Shown one piece after another: positions 21,627-32,700 of a DNA stretch of 38,748 nucleotides. The position numbers and the translations under genes are program-made. Source of the stretch: Scytalidium lignicola (Eukaryota; Ascomycota; Leotiomycetes); NCBI GenBank assembly GCA_002812745.2, contig NCSJ02000381.1:1-38748 (forward strand), written 5' to 3'. The notes under the pieces are model-generated. The model was not told the origin of the DNA, did no database searches, and saw only the letters and a list, made by a program, of their open reading frames with translations. Numbering within the stretch: the first letter of the stretch is position 1; each line of letters starts with the position of its first letter.

Positions 21627-22848
21627 CTTATCAATAAGCTATATATTAACCTTTTTAAAAGTATTCTGAATAGTAGCTTTCTTGAAGGTTTGCTCATGAA
21701 TCTTTAGTAAATTGTAAAAGAAAGAAGTTATAGTATATTCAAAATCAAATAATTCAATAGTACTTTGTACAACTTTATTATACTAATACTTGTATAGTTA
21801 AAATACTCTTATATCAAGAGGTTGAATATAATGTGTTAAATAAGCAGGAAATGTAAATGGCATTATATTATTTTTACAAGTTAATAAGGTGAAATCAGGA
21901 TTTATATGATTAGTTTGATTATCTATTAATAATAGCTTATATAGTTAATTAGAGTTTGTATTTGTATGTTAAATAAAGTACTCTAAGAATTATAGACTAA
22001 TATTATTAGTTGTATAATTATTCTTTGATAAATGAACTACTTTTGAATGCTTTAATTGATCCTTATATTATGATATTATATAATATTTGCCTTGAACAAT
22101 AACTATAAGTAGTATAAGAGCAATTCTATTAGCATAGATAGTCTTAATCATAATTATAAATCAATGATTTTCAAGGCTTAAAGAATAAAGTTAATATAAT
22201 GTTAACCTTAAATTATAATAATAATTATAATAATAAATAAATCCTTACTTCAGTTAATTCAATTAAAACTAATACCTTTACACTTTTAAGACAATTAATG
22301 TAAAATCTTGATTTGTTGAAATTGTATAAATTATACTTATGGATATCATNATTTTTTAAGAGTTGTTGTATAATGATTAAACTAATTATTAACCTCTTTT
22401 AAATCTTAAACAATGATATGTTTTTGAGTAATAAGTTTAGTCTTCATTTTGTAAAGTAAAGATTGACTTTTTTNACTACTTGCAAAACTAAGACTAAGAA
22501 GATGAAGATTAATTAGCTTGTTTTCAAAGGTAGCTAATAATTATAAATATAATCTTCTTGGTAAGAAACTAGCTATACTGAAGGTATGACTTGATAAAGG
22601 TATATACAGCCTGTTCTTGACTAGTTGTCAGGATTTTGTTTTGACCTCCAGCTGGAGGTCGGTTATCTTGTCGAATGGCCATATTCAGAGTTGATTTATT
22701 GATTTTGAATAGCTTGGCAGCTACAGATTAACTCTCAGTAGGGTTCTCAGCAAGCCAATCTTTTGCCTTACGAACGTGCTCTTTAGTAGGCGTAGGCATA
22801 TTGCTGTAGGAATGGAATATATTTTGAACAGTAAGAATATGCAGAGGG

Positions 22849-22981
22849 GTATTCAATTTGTGTGGGTTTCCCATGGAAAAAAAATAGGCGACCACATTCG
22901 CTTTGCGACCACATTCGCTTCCACCGACTAGGAGCGAATGCGACTAAAGTCGGGCAATGCGCATGCCTGAGGCCCGACGAT
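22849..22981 (-). repeat. Right 133-bp terminal inverted repeat
   Basis: This end is the inverted match of 13813-13945 with two transitions. It is followed by TA (22982-22983). It ends only 88 bp from the dehydrogenase stop codon. Confidence 0.92.
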
Positions 22982-23069
22982 TAATACATCTTTTAATATA
23001 TTTCTAGTCACCTTGAGATATTAGACTTAGCAGTGTTAAAAATCTATATATACCGTTCTTAATCATGCT

Positions 23070-24229
23070 CTAATTAGGCTCTTTGTGTAGTTCAATAACA
23101 ACTTTTCCAACATGTCTTCCTGACCACAAATACTTGAACGCATCCGAAGCTTGATTGAAGTGAAATGCTTTGTCAACAATTTCTTTAAAACTCATCATAT
23201 TTGCACTAACAACCCGATTTAATTGCTCAAAAACTCAAGTCGAGAACCAACATTTATACCTCTTCTAGTTGTGAGCTCCGTTCTCATAAAATTGGTGGAT
23301 TTGAGCCTCACCTCAAAGTAATCGACTTATCAATCAATCCGCTAAGTAGGCCATCAAGATCCTGTGGATTTTGGTAGCCAAGATATCCAACCTGGCTAAC
23401 AACACCCCGTTTCGCTGCAGCATTGATACTCTTTAAGAGTGATGGGGTACCACCATTCTCGATTACAACATCCGCGCCTACACCACCATTGATTCTGACT
23501 GCTTCAATGTCCCAGTTAGGATTCTTAAGATAATTTATCGTCGAGATTTGACCAATCCCAGAGAGACCTTCGACAGCCTCAAGTTTTGCGTCTGATGATG
23601 AGGTGATGATTACTTTACAGCCAGCTGTCCTCGCAAGTTTTAAAGCCATAAGGCTGACCCCTCCGGTTCCTGAAAAGCATTAGAAAGAGTCAGTCTCCAG
23701 AAATCGTAATGTTTTCACCTTGAATCAACACCGTTTTTCCTGCGGTCAAGCTACCATCATACGCCAAAGCATTCCAAGCGGTCAAGCCAGCGCATGGTAA
23801 ACACGCTGCTTCTGCCCAACTCAAGTGATCCGGAAATTTGACAACCTTTTCTTCAGGAAAGATAACATGCGTAGCTAAAACTCCATCCACTTCCCCACCA
23901 AGCCACTCTCGGGATTGCTCAAGGCCAGTTATCGATTGTTGATCAAAAATTGGACATACCTTATCTCCGATAGCAAAGCGTGTCACACTACGACCAACAG
24001 CTATGATAATTCCAGATGCGTCTGAGCATGGTGTCCCGCTGGGTGAAACAGCCCATGGATTTGTGCCGTTTAATATATTTGCATCTCGGTAGTTGAGGGC
24101 CACTGCTTTAACTTCAATCAAAACATCCGTTGACTCTTTCAACTCGATTTCTTCTTCAACCAACTCTAGAGTTTGAGGCGCCTCATCTCCATAACGACGA
24201 TAGCATTGCCGGAGGATTTTCGTAGTCAT
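23070..24229 (-). pseudogene. Zinc-type dehydrogenase / NADPH:quinone oxidoreductase, frameshifted
   Basis: This is a cytosolic MDR-superfamily oxidoreductase of about 353 aa. Exon 1 (24229..23719) carries the GroES-like domain (VALNYRDANILNG, GDKVCPIFDQQ) and exon 2 (23669..23312) the Rossmann fold (VLIQGTGGVSLMALKLA, VSQVGYLGYQ). The last exon starts at 23264 or 23261, because two acceptors three bases apart keep the frame. It reads RGINVGSRLEF, and then the frame breaks at a run of five A on the plus strand (23229-23233). One base more, or two fewer, restores the familiar end QLNRVVSANMMSFKEIVDKA to the stop at 23070. No zinc ligands are obvious, as in quinone-oxidoreductase-like members. 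It is either a real recent pseudogene or a homopolymer sequencing error. It shares orientation with the esterase and is tightly flanked by a transposon end. Confidence 0.85.
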
Positions 24230-24983
24230 ATTAATGAACCATATATTTGCATCAAAATGTTTATAAAATAAAGTTTACGAAAGCAAGTGATATATATTAA
24301 TTCTAAACATTCAAGAGTGATAATGTGGATGAGAGGATGGTGTACATTTGTCAGCACCGATGATAATTAACTCAAGCTAGGCCAAATAAGAATAAAACTT
24401 CCCAGGGCGTGCACTATTCTAATCTGTTTCCCATATGACATCAATGCCCAAACTGGGAAGAAAATGAAATTACGCAAAAAGATATATGACATCCCTTTAA
24501 CTGCTTATAGAAAAGATGTCAGAATTTTCGAATTTATAAGTCCTTAGAGACTGGGCTGTACACAAACGAAACCCTACCAACATTCCACCTTGCAATTTTT
24601 AATGAAGTGCAAGATTAGAAACATAAAATAAGTGATCAAATAGAACCAATAATCTATAGAGTTGCTTGACTTATTTAACAATACCAATATATTAGCCTCT
24701 AACAGTTCACTTCATACGCAACATGCTCTACATTTAACATTGCTTCCGTCAAGACATGATTCATATATTTGCCAGCTTATGGAGGAAAATATATAAAGCC
24801 ATCTTATCCGATTTTATTCTTTAAAAGATATAAACCGAATGCAAAATATTTTATTCAAGGATCTGCTCGCTTTTTCAATCGACGATGAGACGTCAAACGC
24901 TTAACTACACTTTTAAAGACACGTTAAGTATGAAAAGCATGACTTCATGCATGGATCATTCATTTTAGAAAGTGAAGGTATAT
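24230..24983. other. Intergenic region between esterase and dehydrogenase
   Basis: About 750 bp of AT-rich sequence must contain the dehydrogenase promoter and the esterase 3' end, both genes being on the minus strand. I see no gene, repeat or clear regulatory motif. Confidence 0.5.
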
Positions 24984-26910
24984 CTAACTATAGAGTGCCT
25001 TTTGCCACCACCTACACCTGTTATTCTCCAAGCCATCCGCAATCGGACCAATACTCGAAATATTAAGATTCTGTACCACCCCCTCTCCCACNTTTTCCAT
25101 ACTTGGAAAAGTAAGGCAATCCATGTCCGTTTGGATTCCCCGATTTTGCAAAATTCGTGAAATATGCTTGCATGATCAGCGCCAGGGTGTCATTCTTCAC
25201 GGCAGTCGCAGGACCTTCGTAGAAAGTATATGTAATATCATCACCATGCAGTCCAGGAGGAACACTAAATTGATAGCTATAACCATTAGGTGCAAAAGCT
25301 CGTGCAAGGTAATTTGCGTTGCAGGAAAAGACAGATTCGGATACGATTTCGTCTGCTCGAGCCACCTCATTCGTGTAGCCATATGTACCATCTAACACAT
25401 CGGGGTATAATGTGTCAGTGATATATTTGGTAACGTTACCCACATCAGCAGCAGGGAAAGATACTAGAATAACGTTCTGTTTGAAAGTTTCTGGTGTGAA
25501 GACGTATGGTGAGGTGAACAAGAGTCCTTCGTCAGTGTTATGACCGACGAGAACTTTAAGGGACTTATCATAAGCACCGTGCATGAGAAGATCTCCAGGT
25601 AACGCAGGTGCAAAACTTCCATCAACGACAGGATCTATAAGTGATCATTAGCAAGATTCAAAAGAGTAGGTCAGATGTAGTTATCTACTTACTAAACGTG
25701 AAGCTCCCATAGGGTGCTTCCCCTACCATTTTTGCATTGACAAATTGCAATTTCTCAGTAGATAAGCCCCTAGCTTCCTGGACTGTACTCACCCCAGCTA
25801 GGTTCAAAAAATATTGGAAGATACTCTCTTGATCTCGCTGACTAGGCACTTCGAGGAAAGCGCCGCTTTGGACAATAGCTTGCTGAAACGGCACCTTGCC
25901 TTTCATCCCACCATATGCAGTAATTTGATGAATAGTGCTTCCTCCTCCAGCTGACTCTCCTATCACTGTCACGCGATTTGGGTCGCCGCCAAATTTATGT
26001 ATATTGGCTTGGACCCATTCAAGAGCGAAACGTTGATCGAGAAGGCCTGCATTAGCAGTTCCCTCGGTTTGGAATGATGGTCCAGAAAGGAAGCCCTATG
26101 AAACAAAAGTCAATCAAAACTTGTACAATAGACTATGTGTGATCTAATTTGGGAAGAGAGATGCATACGAAAAGCCCAAGTCGATAATTTATAGCCATGT
26201 ATATAATGCCATTTTTGCTAGCCCTTAGGAGACCTGCACCGCTTCCATATTGTGTCTTCCATCCTAATGTATAACCGCCACCGTGAATCCACAGTAGGCT
26301 AAGCCATCTAATCAGCATCATACTGAAATTTAAAAACAGTAGATTTAATATATCTTACACAGGTGCAGCAGGACCTCGAGACCTGTTATCAAAAATGGAC
26401 TTTGGGACTAAAATGTCTAGAAATAAGCAGTCCTCGCTTGTGCCATACTGAACAGGTGGTAAGCTGGTAATATTAGGTGGCTGATAACCTGCAGTAATAT
26501 TGATGGATCCAAGACCATCAGAAAGCCATTGAGCAGTTACAGCAGTCCAAGCCGGTATTCCCTGTGGGCAGACCGCGTAGTTGGAGCCATCATTGACCAC
26601 AAGTTTCCTATGTGGAGCAGACGGTGCGATAGGAGCTGCGAACCGGAGGTTACCAACGGGGGGTGCCGCATACCGAACGTTTGAAAAGTTGTAAAACTGG
26701 CCCGTTTCCTATTTTAAGTCAATATTGCATCCTCTTATGGACATGCCAGTGAGTATCTATCAAACAGACATTGAACCAGCCCTGGTGGATTTCATATCCA
26801 AGGTTAACAGTTGCAGATGGAGGCTCCTTAGATGAGGAGGCAATGACGCAGGTAATGCTGGTTATCAGCAACAAACTCGAAGGATTCAAAAACGAGAAAT
26901 TTAAATACAT
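24984..26910 (-). CDS. Secreted type-B carboxylesterase/lipase
   Basis: This alpha/beta-hydrolase of 557 aa hydrolyses carboxylic esters and is probably secreted. Exons are 26910..26770, 26708..26359, 26298..26169, 26095..25693 and 25634..24984. The start MYLNFSFLN begins a hydrophobic signal peptide (about residues 1-24). The family hallmarks are intact: [26 protein letters not shown], oxyanion loop HGGG (169-172), nucleophile Ser255 in GESAGGG, acid Glu377 in NTDEG, and His471 in PGLHGDD. The frame appears broken by a single N at 25092. Reading without that N carries it through [12 protein letters not shown] and CRWWQKALY to the stop at 24984-24986, the normal C-terminus of fungal members. 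I therefore treat it as a functional gene with an assembly error. Donor GTCTGT of intron 1 is unusual. The substrate is unknown. Confidence 0.9.
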
Positions 26911-27269
26911 AGTGCATGGAAGAACACTGGCATCTCCAGTGTCTGATCTGATATAATATCCTTTCTCAGGAGGCCAAAACAAAAACAAGGATAGAGAACA
27001 TTCATTATAAAGAAAAAAGGGAATCCTACCTTGCCCCACACAACCGACATTCATGCATCCATCCTTGATTCCCTTCTGCCTCTCTATGCGGGGAAGTTGC
27101 CACCTAATAAACCTTAATTTCCAAAATGATATTTATATCCCTAGTTCTACAACAGGGCAGCCTGTGAGACCCTGCACATCCCACTACTTTCTGACATTTT
27201 GTATGCAGGGGTTGGGTCATTTCTCATGCAGATTAATGCCAACCCCGAATTACTCATACATCATCAAGT
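26911..27269. other. Esterase upstream region
   Basis: This is the promoter side of the minus-strand esterase. An in-frame ATG at 27054 would add 48 residues without a signal peptide, so the start at 26910 is preferred. No other feature is seen. Confidence 0.45.
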
Positions 27270-27907
27270 TAGGATGGGATGAAGCCCGCACTCTTCTACA
27301 TAAGCAGTTAGGCCACCAAGACATGGGATGAAGGTTGCTGCAGCACCTAATTAACCGTTTGCGGTGAAGATGGGGTACATGNAAAAAGGTCCTCGGTTCA
27401 CTCCAAAAACGAGTAAAATATTATTAAAGAACATGGGGAAGACGGGTGGGTCTTAAGAACTGGAGAACCTGGAAGGATGGCATTTCAAGATTCCGTGCTG
27501 ACTAATTGACTCGCAACTTCCAAATCAGGCTGTTGCCGAGGCCTCTAAACGCCTCGGTTCTTCACATTGCGTCCTCTGCGGCACACCCTCCCTTACTTAC
27601 CATTGTTGCTGCATTGCAGACAGGCAAAATAGGCCTGAAAGCGTATCTACACAGAATCAACAAAACAAACTCGCCCCTCTGCGATTGCGAGGCGGAAGAC
27701 CAAACGGTACGGCATGTACTGGAAGATTGCCACCTATTCGAAAGACAAAGAGACCACTACTTCAGTGGCATACATACAGACATCAAAATCATACTGGGAC
27801 GCCAGAAATACACATCAAAGGCAGTCAACTTCATGCTAGCGACTGGTCTCCTGGGCCAGTTTAAACACTATAAGCCTGAATTGTACAGAGAGTTCATGAC
27901 AGACTAA
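27270..27907 (+). pseudogene. 3' fragment of a LINE ORF2 (RNase H end, Tad1-like)
   Basis: This is the C-terminal piece of a non-LTR retrotransposon polyprotein. The readable part runs 27506-27907: GLKAYLHRINK, then a Cys-His motif CDCEAEDQTVRHVLEDC, and an ending typical of fungal LINE proteins (FMLATGLLGQF). Upstream to about 27270 the frame is weaker, with stops and an N at 27382. Everything 5' of this is missing, as in a 5'-truncated copy. Base composition is much less AT-rich than the neighbouring relics, so it has had little RIP damage. Confidence 0.75.
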
Positions 27908-29717
27908 ACGTGTAGAGTACAACTAACCTTAATCAAAAACAGACACCAAAATCAGGGAGGAACCTAGCGGAGAGTACAATGTAAAACCAGGTACGATACA
28001 GGAAGACGGTCAACTACACTACGGAATTATAAGTGTATGGGTTTGAACTATTTGGGGTTTCGCGCTTTTGGGCTTGTTTCTTTTTCNTTTTTTAATCATC
28101 TTTTACTGTTGATTCTTTTGCTACTGGCATGATCGTAGAATATCAATGTAGAAAGCCGTGTACTATAGCTCGAAGAGTCTCTACAGGCGCCTGATTAGGA
28201 ATAGCCGAATAAAGAGTATGTGTTGGATCACCTCTACAGTGAGCGTAAGGTCTTCAATCTATGAAGATATTACATGTTGATATAGTTGTTAATTCTTGTT
28301 AGCTATAAGTAAGTTCAAACTAACAGGAAATATAAAGGAGTATTATTATATAGTATTACCTTCTCTTATTAACTTGTAGAAAATACTTTTAAACTTAAAA
28401 AACATTAAACTTGAAGAATCTGAAATAAGTAGAGCGTTAAAAAGATTATAATAATATAAGACATAGAACTGTAAAAGAATAGTATACAAATCTGACTATT
28501 AAAAATAACTAAACTTATGTTATTCATAGAAGATTTACCATATTATGCTATAAACCCTAAAAAGAGTTTTAACTAATACAAAGTCCTCATATTACTATTA
28601 GACTTCAAATGGATGAAGTAAGAAGATTTAACAACTTTTTTTTATATGTTTGCCTTTAACAAAAATGGAAAACCATAGAATTTTTCACATAATTCATAAC
28701 TAAAACGGGTTAATATAGTTTAACAAGTCTACAACTACTTAATATTAAACTTTAAGTCAACTACTATTATAAAATTCAATAAGAAAGATTTTCTTTGAAT
28801 AAAACAAGATTTTAGAGTATAGTTTAACAAGACTAAGCCATTTTTGCTAAGATTGATAGAATTTTGCATTTTAGTCATTAGTTAATCTAAAATGAGGGCT
28901 TTTACGTAACATGTCTAAAACAACTGCTAGATTTGATGCTACAAGATTTGAGTTGGAAAATCACTCTACTTGAGTGATAACAGAAAGATTGTTTTGTAAA
29001 GATGCTCTTATAAATGGAAAAAGAGGTAGAATTATTACTTTTGGCAGCGCACAAAATCAAGCGGTATCAGCGAAGAGATTATAGAATATAAATGCTGTTA
29101 TTAAGTGGAAGTAATATTAAATACAGTTGTTATTTAATACATAGCCCAATGTTTGCCTAGGACCGCAGTCTAGGTGTGATGGGCCGAATTTTCTGTTCAT
29201 GTTCCAGAGTTAAGCTACTGGGCTATGCAGTTCTATGATTATATTTCACAAGCTGGCATAAGGTTACATTTTAGCCTCAATTTTGACAAGCCACCCGAGC
29301 TACACAGGTGTATCTGATTCGCAAAAAATCCTTGCATAACTTATTAAAGGAAAATCTAACAGCATATTATCATAACGAAGCTTGCAATCTATTTAGATAA
29401 ATTAAAATTTTTTAGTGGAATGATGGATAGAGAAATTCATATGTAGGGGGGGCCTGCAGGAGGCTCTTTTCGTCGGAAAGCCTATGTTATTTGATGCAAA
29501 CACAGTTGCAGAGTTTCGAAGCGCCGCCAGCCTTCTCAGCTTGTGAATCACCATGCATGCAACCAATCAAATCCGCAGACTAGCAAAAATCTGCTGAAGG
29601 CTGAGTTACCGTGCAGTCACATCTACATCTTACGAGGTACAAGAATCAAGCATTTTCCCTTCGATATGTTAGCAATTGGAAAAACCAGAAAGTAAGACGA
29701 CAATATACCACATCACC
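27908..29717. other. AT-rich intergenic region and promoter of the NLR gene
   Basis: 27908-28090 probably belongs to the LINE 3' untranslated tail and ends in a T-rich tract. 28260-28900 is extremely AT-rich with stop-dense remnants, probably RIP-damaged repeat DNA of unknown type. 29140-29227 is a short inverted-repeat structure. From about 29450 composition returns to normal. CCAAT at 29563-29567, about 150 bp before the NLR start codon, is a plausible promoter element. Confidence 0.5.
29140..29227. repeat. 88-bp segment bounded by 9-bp inverted repeats
   Basis: CATAGCCCA at 29140-29148 pairs perfectly with TGGGCTATG at 29219-29227. Inside is a second stem, CCTAG/CTAGG (29156-29160 and 29170-29174). 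It is an island of GC in an AT-rich tract. It could be a tiny non-autonomous element or a structured RNA; I do not recognise it as a tRNA or 5S gene. Confidence 0.4.
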
Positions 29718-32700
29718 ATGGCACTGCCCGCCGCGGCTCCGGCTACGAAGCAGGGCGAAAAACTCTGGGAAAAGGCTTTCAACTCGCTGGACTCTGACGT
29801 AAAGTCGTCCCTAGGCCAGGCCAGAACGCATAGACGCAACGTCCTGGTGGCCGTGTTGAAAACAGCCGAGGAGAAGAGGCAGATCTGCTTGCTCAAGCGA
29901 TGGAAGTTCAAGAAGTCCAACGGCGATGAGATCATTGTCCGCGATGTCGTGGAGAAGATCGCAAAGTGGATTGAGCGTTTCATCTCGATCGGCGATGTCG
30001 CCGTGCAGTTCGACGCAACAAGTGCATCGTTGCCCTGGGCTGTCGTTCGATTCCTCCTACAGGCTAATATTAATGATGTTCAGCTCTTCGGTGCCATGGT
30101 CAACGATCTAGAGGTCATCGCCCGACTCATCACGCGATACCATGAGTTTGAGATTCAGCATCTGCAACGGTCCTCTGCGTTGAAGTCGACGTTGGAGGAA
30201 GCCCTGACTTGTCTCTATGCTGAGGTGTTGATCTACCTAGGCCAGACGGTGGCCTTCTTCAAGGAGTCCACGCTAGGTACGCTATGCACTCTTGTCAAAG
30301 ATGATCGAGGGTCTCATTTACACAGTTCGAGTGGCAAAAAGCCCCTTTAGACTGGCGGATAATAGTCAGATGCAGAAGATCCTAACCAGAGAAAACGAGG
30401 TTGTCAAGCTGGCTAAGCTGGCGGATACAGAGACACTGCACTTCATACAAGCCATGGTCATAAGGGTATCTGATCAAGCGACTGCATCGGCAAGGATAAT
30501 CGAGGAGGAGAAGTACACGAAAATGCTCAAGTGGCTGTCCATGTCGCCATATTCTCTCCACCACCGCTCAGTCTCCGATACACGAACACAGGACTTTGGG
30601 CATTGGCTGCTCCAGCATTCCGAGTACAGAGACTGGAACAACTCCAGCTCTTCCTCCATCTTACTCCTTCATGGTATCGTTGGCTGTGGGAAAACGAATC
30701 TGTGTTCTGTGATTGTAGATTCGCTCCTGAGTACGGCCATCGAGAATCCACTCGCGGCACCCTTCGCATACTTCTATTGCTCGGCCTGTGAATTTGAGCC
30801 AGAGCGCACCTCTCCAGATGAAATTTTGCGGAGCATCCTTCGACAACTTGCGATCAACAGGACAGGTGGACTCAAGGTTCGTGACTTTCTATGGTCCGAG
30901 TACGAACGCCGATCAGCAGCGGCTAGAGTTGACGGTATGGAGTTATCCAAGCTGAGGGCTAAAGATTGCGTGGAGCTTATTCTTGAGTTGGTCGAAGAGG
31001 ACCCAATCACTATTGTTGTCGACGCCCTCGATGAGGTCCAGGAGCGCGATCGCTACGTTCTGCTTGAGGCGTTCAACCGTATCACGGCAGAGGCTGACAA
31101 CGTCGTCAAAGTCTTTTTGACAAGCAGAACTGAGAATAAGATTATAGCAGCACTAGAAACTTCCAAGAAGATTAACATAACAAGCAACAACACCCATAGT
31201 GACATGGAAGCTTTCGTTCGACAACAACTTGACAACGCAGTAGCGCAACGGAGGCTTCTCGGCGGGAATGTCTGTTCGGACTTGCGAGACACCTTGTTGG
31301 AGATCCTGGTCGATGGTGCGGGGGAAATGTAAGGCCAATTCCTTTAATGAACAGGAGAGGGTTGGCTAATTTCACTCTTGGATTAGGTTTCTCTTGCCAA
31401 AGCTTCAGATCGAGTATCTGTGCCGAATGAAGCACGAAGATGATATTCTCCCGGCGTTGAAGAGAAACACTGTCCCGGGAATAGACCAGATTTACGAGGA
31501 GACCCTGAGTAGAATCCTGCAATCAGGAGTTGTCGCTCGTGACGTGGCCATCAAAGTCTTCTCATGGATGCTTTACATGAAGGAACCTTTGACACCCCCT
31601 GCTCTGCTTACCGCTCTCACCACCAGCACGAAGAGCAGTTCGGCTTTGCAACTACCGGAGTTGTTAGATCTATGCTGCAACCTTGTTCTCCTGGACACGG
31701 AATGCAACGTCGTTCGTTTTGCCCATAACTCTGTCCAAGAGTACCTGAGTATGCAAGATTTATTCACAGATACTGCGGCTCACAGACTGCTAGCCTTAGC
31801 TTGCCTAGAAGCATGTTCTTCTGGCCCACCGCTGACTTACAAGCCGGCCTTAAGATGCGACTATTTCTATTCCTATGCGGCAAAGTATTGGCCCATTCAC
31901 TTTCAGGGCTCTCAAGTTAAGGACCAGCGGGACAACGCCTTCAAACAGTTAGTCTCATTTATGTTCCACGAGGATCTTGATTTTAGCCTCTCCTTCGAAG
32001 ACTGGCTGGAGAATGTGAAGAAGATCGTCGAAATCCTTCCCAATGACCACGCAATGAAACCGGACCTTGACGCTGTGCAAAGCGCTGTGCCAGAGCCACT
32101 GTTCCTGGCTGCTGTCTTCGGCTTGGATTGCTTGCTAAATTTACTTGCCATGAGTTCGGCAGAGCAGGATTGGGACCAAAGAAACCACCTGGGTCATACT
32201 GCTATCTATCTCGCGGCTGCCACGGGTCATCTCTCCACAACCTCAATTCTCATCGACCAAGGCGCCGAGATAAACGTCGAGTGTGGGCAATACGGCAGCC
32301 CTCTGTACGCCGCCTGCTTTGCAGGGCACACCGAAGTCGTAAGTCTGCTGCTCAAGCATGGTGCGTCGATAACGCGTGGAGCTAAGTTTAAAAATGCACT
32401 GGAAGCCGCGTTCCGCGGTGATCGGGAAGATGTCACTCTTTGCCTTGTCCAGCACGACTCCATAATCAACAACGCGGAGGACTACGAACAGACTGTCCAA
32501 GGAGCCGCACAGGCAGGCTTCCTCCGAGTGGTTGACTGGCTTGATCGGCCGGCTTTGGCCTCCCCCTTCAGGAAAGGTACACCAGATAGAGTTAAAGCCA
32601 AGACCGCCAAGGCAATCCGAGGTGGCCAGCTAGGTGTCCTCCAACGGTTTCTTAATAACGCAAGCGATCCCACCGCGCTGCTACCACATGATGCTATCGC

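Larger units (their letters stand above)
13949..22799 (-). pseudogene. pogo-like transposase, split by nested LTR element
   Basis: The gene reads on the minus strand from an ATG at 22799 (start MPTPTKEHVRKAKDWLAEN), then an HTH region (SVAAKLFKINKSTL) with an in-frame TAA where a sense codon is expected. It continues leftwards through AT-rich, stop-filled sequence to about 21632, is interrupted by the retroelement (14849-21626), and resumes below 14843. The tail is readable from about 14320: a proline-rich stretch, a Glu-Gln repeat encoded by a CTCCTG microsatellite, and an acidic Ser/Asp-rich end. The stop codon is at 13949-13951, just inside the inverted repeat. It is inactive as read. The class is inferred from the HTH, the TA duplication and the layout, because the DDE core is not legible. 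Confidence 0.75.
13813..22981 (-). mobile_element. Second pogo-like DNA transposon, interrupted by a retrotransposon
   Basis: Inverted ends of 133 bp (13813-13945 and 22849-22981) are flanked by TA at 13811-13812 and 22982-22983. Removing the nested LTR element and one CTTAT copy leaves about 2,386 bp, a normal size for a pogo/Fot relative. The two ends read ATCGTCGGGCCTCAGGCA inward and differ at only two positions, both transitions. A minus-strand transposase gene spans the interior and is split by the retroelement. The interior is far more AT-rich than the ends, as expected from RIP. Confidence 0.9.

Noticed and set aside
29140..29227. tRNA gene
   Set aside because: The acceptor-like stem is present, but no T-loop, anticodon arm or internal promoter boxes could be matched.
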